DNA from: Lophius americanus
Taxonomy: Eukaryota > Chordata > Actinopteri > Lophiiformes > Lophiidae
Reading direction: 5' to 3'
Assembly: GCA_037951165.1 (NCBI GenBank)
Contig: JBBDHG010000109.1
Span: forward strand, 186,001 to 250,000
Length of the DNA stretch: 64,000 bases
The notes below the pieces were generated by a model. The model did no database searches, was not told where the DNA came from, and saw nothing but the letters and a program-made list of their open reading frames with translations. Below, piece after piece: positions 59,930-64,000 of this stretch. The first letter of the stretch is position 1. Each line of letters begins with the position of its first letter. Both the position numbers and the translations under genes were made by a program.

Positions 59930-60075
59930 AGACACAGACGCACACGACCACTGACGCGCATCAACACAAATGTGTACACATGCGGCAGCGCCGCGGCTCC
60001 ATCTTAGCGAAGCAGAGCGGCAGTGGGAATTGGACGGGGGTTGCTATGGAAACAGGGAAACGGGTTGCCTGACGT
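59930..60075 (-). promoter_or_regulatory. Candidate internal elmo1 promoter with YY1-like and X-box sites
   Basis: A CpG-rich island within AT-rich intron. Read on the minus strand it contains GTTTCCATAGCAAC (60053-60040), an excellent RFX X-box, and AAGATGG followed by AGCCGCGGCG (around 60007-59990), a YY1-like motif. It lies about 0.8 kb upstream (in the elmo1 sense) of the candidate exon at 59232-59143. Promoter function is inferred from composition and motifs. Confidence 0.3.
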
Positions 60076-60381
60076 TCAGTGCTGTGCCCTGGGAGCATCA
60101 GACTTGCCTCCGTTGAAAAAAAAAATTACGTATTGTACATATTACATATGTACAAGCCACCACACACTTCATGCTCTCTATAAGCACATTGCACAACTCT
60201 TCATTAAAAAAGCAGAGACAGAATGTATAGAAGCTTCAACAACGTAAGGAGTTTGTCTGTTGGGAGTGTGTGTGTGTGTACATGATGTGGGCAGGTCTTC
60301 GATGCTACTGTGGCTCATCCCCAAACCTCATTTAAGCCCCTCTGCCTTCGTCTTAAATGAGCATAAAGTCCTCTAAGTTGT

Positions 60382-60418
60382 TTTGTGTGTGTTTGTGTGT
60401 GTGTTTGTGTGTGTGTTG
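60382..60418. repeat. Interrupted (GT)n microsatellite
   Basis: GT run with two TTT interruptions in the elmo1 intron. Confidence 0.9.
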
Positions 60419-60589
60419 CAGATGCCAAGGCCGGCATAAAGAGCGAGCGGTTAGAGCGCCGTGAAAACCTGAAACCTGAAAAAAGTGTCATCGCACTCCT
60501 CAAGCTCAGTAATGTTAAAGTACGCTGGCTGTGTTTTGAAGTCGACACCGTGAGAAGAATCCTTCCACTCATCCTAGAAGGGACTTCAC

Positions 60590-60950
60590 TACCATTCCCG
60601 ACAGCAAGGTTTTATCCTTTAGTAAGGTCTAAGTTTATGTCTAAAAAACTGTGTTTTTTCCTAGAAGGGCTCCCCTAGTGGATAAAATATGAATTACTGG
60701 AGTAAGATATGATATAAATCTTAAGTCGATTCATTTGCAAAAGATTTGATTAAATCAGATTAACGGTTGGGAAATTATGGCTAGAAAACGTTTGAAGATA
60801 AAGCTCGGCCTAGTATCCTAAATATAAAACCGACCTTTCCAAAAATCAGTCCAGTTCTTCCTTGCAATAAAATCTATTAAGGAAAAAAAATTCAAAATGA
60901 TCCATGAAATAAATTCTGCGTTAACGGGATAACACGAAATATCCGAGGAC
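60590..60950 (+). repeat. Copy of the unnamed dispersed repeat
   Basis: Modules in order: AAGTTTATGTCTAAAAAACT, CTCCCCTAGTGGATAAAATA, AAGTCGATTCATTTGCAAAA, AACGGTTGGGAAATTATGGC, GATAAAGCTCGGCCTAGTAT, AAAATCAGTCCAGTTCTTCC, AAATGATCCATGAAATAAAT. Confidence 0.7.
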
Positions 60951-60959
60951 GCAATGATT

Positions 60960-61975
60960 ATTCCAATATTCCCAACTATTCTGGGATATAATTATTGTTC
61001 TAGAAGGAGGATGTTCATTGTATCCAAAATTTTGGTGCAAATCCCAGAAGAGTGGATCCAAGATTTTCCCCCTCCTCCACTTTTCATTCATGTCTCTGGT
61101 AGGAAATCATGGATCTTGAAGAAAAAAAAAATAAAACTACAAATGTAGGGTTTTGTCCAAAATCTTTCACCTCTCTGTGTTTTTCATTTCATGAAATTCC
61201 TCAGTCACGGATAAAGGTCCCAGTATTTTATGTTGAAATTAGATGAGAACTTTCAGACATATCAGAGGGGATGATGTCTCCAGAGCGTTTCAAACTTCAA
61301 AGTGGATATAAACTAAGACCCAGCATTAGGGGCTGGGAGAGGAGGGTTTCCAAATGTACCATTTAACTGATAGGAAGCCCGTGAGACCCAACAGTCTTAC
61401 TATCACAAGCTGCTGCGGAATACCAAACTCCCAAAGCGCTGTTTGATGAGAGAGGATGGCGGAGGAGGGAAGAGGAGAGAAGGATGGGAAGCATCGTCTA
61501 TCCTATCCCAGTTAAATCAAACGGGACTCTTTCATTCATTAGTAAATATGGAATATAAACTCTGATTTATTATTATTCAGCAGAAGCTCCAGAGGAGGGC
61601 TAGGTTTTTATTGACTACAATACTGTCGGCTATTCCTCTTGATACGTTCCTTAAAAAAAAACACTAAGAAGCGTCAAAACTCAACAACAAATACATTTTT
61701 CCAGACTTCACTCACAGCCTCTCATCTGAGAGCCAGACCCTTTTTCTAACGGCTCATAAAGCCCACCCTGCTGCCTGCCATCATTTAACATGCAAAGGAA
61801 GGACAAAGGATGATGCAACTGCAGCGTCACATGATTAGCGCGTATGAACCACCTCCTCCTTCCCAAACATTCACTCCTGGAGATTTATTTCTGGGGTGCT
61901 AATGAAAAGGGGAGGAGTGGCTCGTGACTTGAGATGAACCAATTCAATTGTAGTCTAACCCAGTAAATATACATC
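60960..61975. other. elmo1 intron, nothing recognised
   Basis: About 1 kb of AT-rich DNA without recognised repeats or coding potential. Short purine-rich stretch near 61440-61490. Confidence 0.5.
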
Positions 61976-61984
61976 GGCATATAC

Positions 61985-62985
61985 ACGATTGGCACCCATT
62001 AGAAAAATTGTCTTTATTGTCTATACCCAAGCTCTTTAATTAAAAATGACCGGCAAAAGCTCTACCCGTAACTCAAGTAACAAAATCTGAAAAAGAACAT
62101 TACATTCTTAAAATAAAACAAATATCTTTCTCTTAAACATCTGTACCACTATTAATGACACCGTGAATTTAATATTTTGTTTAGCCACTATAACAGCCCC
62201 GAGTCCCCTTCACAAAAAGCTTTACTTTGGTCTCATCTGACCTCTGACCTTGTTCCAGTGAAGGTCCCAGTGATGTTTGTCAGACTGTAGGAGCTTTAGC
62301 TTATGTTTGAATGACAGCAGAGGCTTTTTTCTTGCTACCCTCCCAAACAGCTGGTGTTGGTGTCGGCGCCATCTGATGGTGGTTAGTGAAACTTTCTAAC
62401 CCCAAGATTAAAATGACCTCTGACCTCTCTAGCTGTAATCCCTGGACAGTATTTCGCCAGTTCAACCATCATCCTCAAAGTGTGTGTAATCAATTTGCAG
62501 ACATGTCCTCTTCCAGGCTGATTTTTAAAATCTCCAGTCTTTTAAACTTCTTCATTATTGATCTAACTGTTGAAACGGACATTTTGAACTGCTGAGATAT
62601 TTTCTTGTCTCCATTGTCAGATTTGTGCAGCTCTACAACTTTTCTTTGCTCCTCATTGCTGTGTTCTCTGGTCTTCATCATGGTGAAGAACCTCAGAGAG
62701 AATCAGGCCCGTGTCACCTCATATTTATACCCCAGTCAAACAGGAAGATCTTGTTCAACCCTTCAGAGTTCCTACTCAAACGGGGAAACTTAAAAAATAT
62801 AAAATGCCAATAATTTTTTCATTCGTGTTTTAGAGAGAAATATTTGTTTCATATAAAGAATATATTTTTTTTATTATGTTGCTTGAACAAAAGGTTAGAT
62901 AATTGTGAATAATCTAAAGTAAAGATCATGGGTATAAACAGTAAAGGAATTCTTTGCATCTTGTTTCCCCCGCATTTTAAAGCGT
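61985..62985 (-). mobile_element. Tc1-like transposon remnant, copy E
   Basis: Left part holds TCTTTATTGTCTATACCCA (about 62010-62028). The minus strand encodes the N-terminal helix-turn-helix region (REHSNEEQRKVVELHKSDNG and ISQQFKMSVSTVRSIMKKFK, 62681-62490) and a linker near 62340-62400. The DDE core is largely missing, and the ends are worn. Same family as copies A to D. Confidence 0.75.
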
Positions 62986-63636
62986 TTTTTCTTCAATGAT
63001 TTCCAATTCAAACCATGACTTGGTACTGGTGTCAGTTTGTTAAGGGAATAACTTTCGTAAGTAGTGCAAATAGAAATGGCATCTGTTGACTGCGACAGCG
63101 TATATAAAACATACAGTATCTGTCATAAACACCTCATTACTATCACCATCTGGACGGGCTCCACATTAGCCAGCTTACAGGACGCTTCTGCTTCCATCCA
63201 GACTCAAATGAGGTCCAAATGAAGACCGAGTGGTTCGGTGACTCAGACGATGAAGGCAGCTCATTTTTTCATGTCATATAAATGTGGAAAACGTCAAACA
63301 GTAAATCTGAAAATCTGTGCCTTTAAGAGGGAAACGCCTTAAGCCTTAAAAAAAAAAAAAAAAGGACCTTAATGAAGCATCATGTTTTTATGGGACTCAT
63401 GACATCATTAGAAATTTGATCAACTCTGCTGTAATTAAGACTGAGCTGTGTTACAAAACTACACCAGAAAATCAGTAGGACACAAGCTCACTTTAAAATA
63501 AGACATTTATTCTTTAAAAATACTTAAATCCTCAGCTCATATTTCATGATCGTATCAAGACCGTCTAACAGAATCTAAATGCTTTTCATTTCATAGGACG
63601 CTGTAAATTCTCTCAAAGCAAAGCATCACACACCCC

Positions 63637-64000
63637 GATCTGCCATAACATTAAAACCACCTGCCTCATATTGTGTAGCGTCTCCCTTTTGCCACCAAAG
63701 CAAATCTGTGAAGCACTGCGTGTTCTGACACCTCTCTATCAGAACAAGCATCAACGTGAGACATCGATCAACACCGCCCAGTCTGCCAGGTCACCAGTTG
63801 TCCGTCCTAAGACCACTATTGTAGACTGTAACTACGGCAGACTGGGAAGTCCTGACAATATACACAGTTCTGGAGATGCTCTGACACAGTTGCCTATCCA
63901 TCAAAGTTTTGTTTGGTAGAAATCGCTCAAATCCTTAGGCCTATATATTGAGAAGATAATTCTTATATACTCTATTAATGTTGATGCAGATGTACTTGTT
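63637..64000 (-). mobile_element. Second Tc1/mariner-type element, internally deleted, runs off the window
   Basis: Begins GATCTGCCATAACATTAAAA then CCACCTGCCTCATATTGTGT, the end of a very common fish Tc1-type element, different from copies A to E. After CTTTTGCCACCAAAG it jumps to the antisense of the N-terminal transposase region (CACTGCGTGTTCTGACACCT, TGGAGATGCTCTGACACAGT, CGCTCAAATCCTTAG). The middle of the gene is deleted. The far end lies beyond 64000. Confidence 0.6.

Overview
The window is vertebrate nuclear DNA, almost certainly from a teleost fish. It holds split genes with canonical GT/AG introns, protein sequences close to human CLXN/EFCAB1, RBM48, PEX1 and ELMO1, and a fish-like repeat load (Tc1-type transposons, Rex1/L2-like LINE ends, minisatellites, long CA and TA microsatellites). 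No bacterial, viral or CRISPR-type feature is present.

Layout: 1-1646 is upstream DNA ending in a compact promoter. clxn (calaxin, six exons, +) runs 1647-3978. rbm48 (five exons, -) runs 7236-4107 and converges tail to tail on clxn with 128 bp between stop codons. pex1 (24 exons, +) runs 7487-19928, head to head with rbm48 across a 250-bp shared promoter. All three genes are complete: every exon joins in phase, giving proteins of 212, 366 and 1251 residues. A 9.8-kb intergenic stretch (19929-29756) carries a minisatellite, Tc1-like remnants and several hairpins. The last six coding exons of elmo1 (-) lie between 45884 and 29757. The rest, to 64000, is a very large elmo1 intron with repeats and a candidate internal 5' exon and promoter near 59.1-60.1 kb.

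Function: clxn encodes a Ca-binding outer-dynein-arm protein of motile cilia. rbm48 encodes an RRM protein of the minor spliceosome. pex1 encodes the AAA+ ATPase that, with Pex6, extracts the Pex5 receptor from peroxisomes. elmo1 encodes the DOCK partner for Rac activation; only its PH domain and proline-rich tail are here. The rbm48/pex1 pair is the human 7q21 arrangement; from memory, clxn and elmo1 lie elsewhere in human, so this neighbourhood looks fish-type.

I found no convincing new protein system. The observations most worth a second look are: (i) a dispersed repeat of roughly 450 bp, with about a dozen copies, that I do not recognise; (ii) two 21-bp minisatellites with related units on either side of the last pex1 exon, one showing a duplicated higher-order block; (iii) a 35-36-bp palindrome-containing minisatellite in elmo1; (iv) six elmo1 exons that encode exactly a 247-residue short isoform, with a candidate internal promoter upstream; (v) several perfect hairpins in the pex1-elmo1 intergenic DNA.
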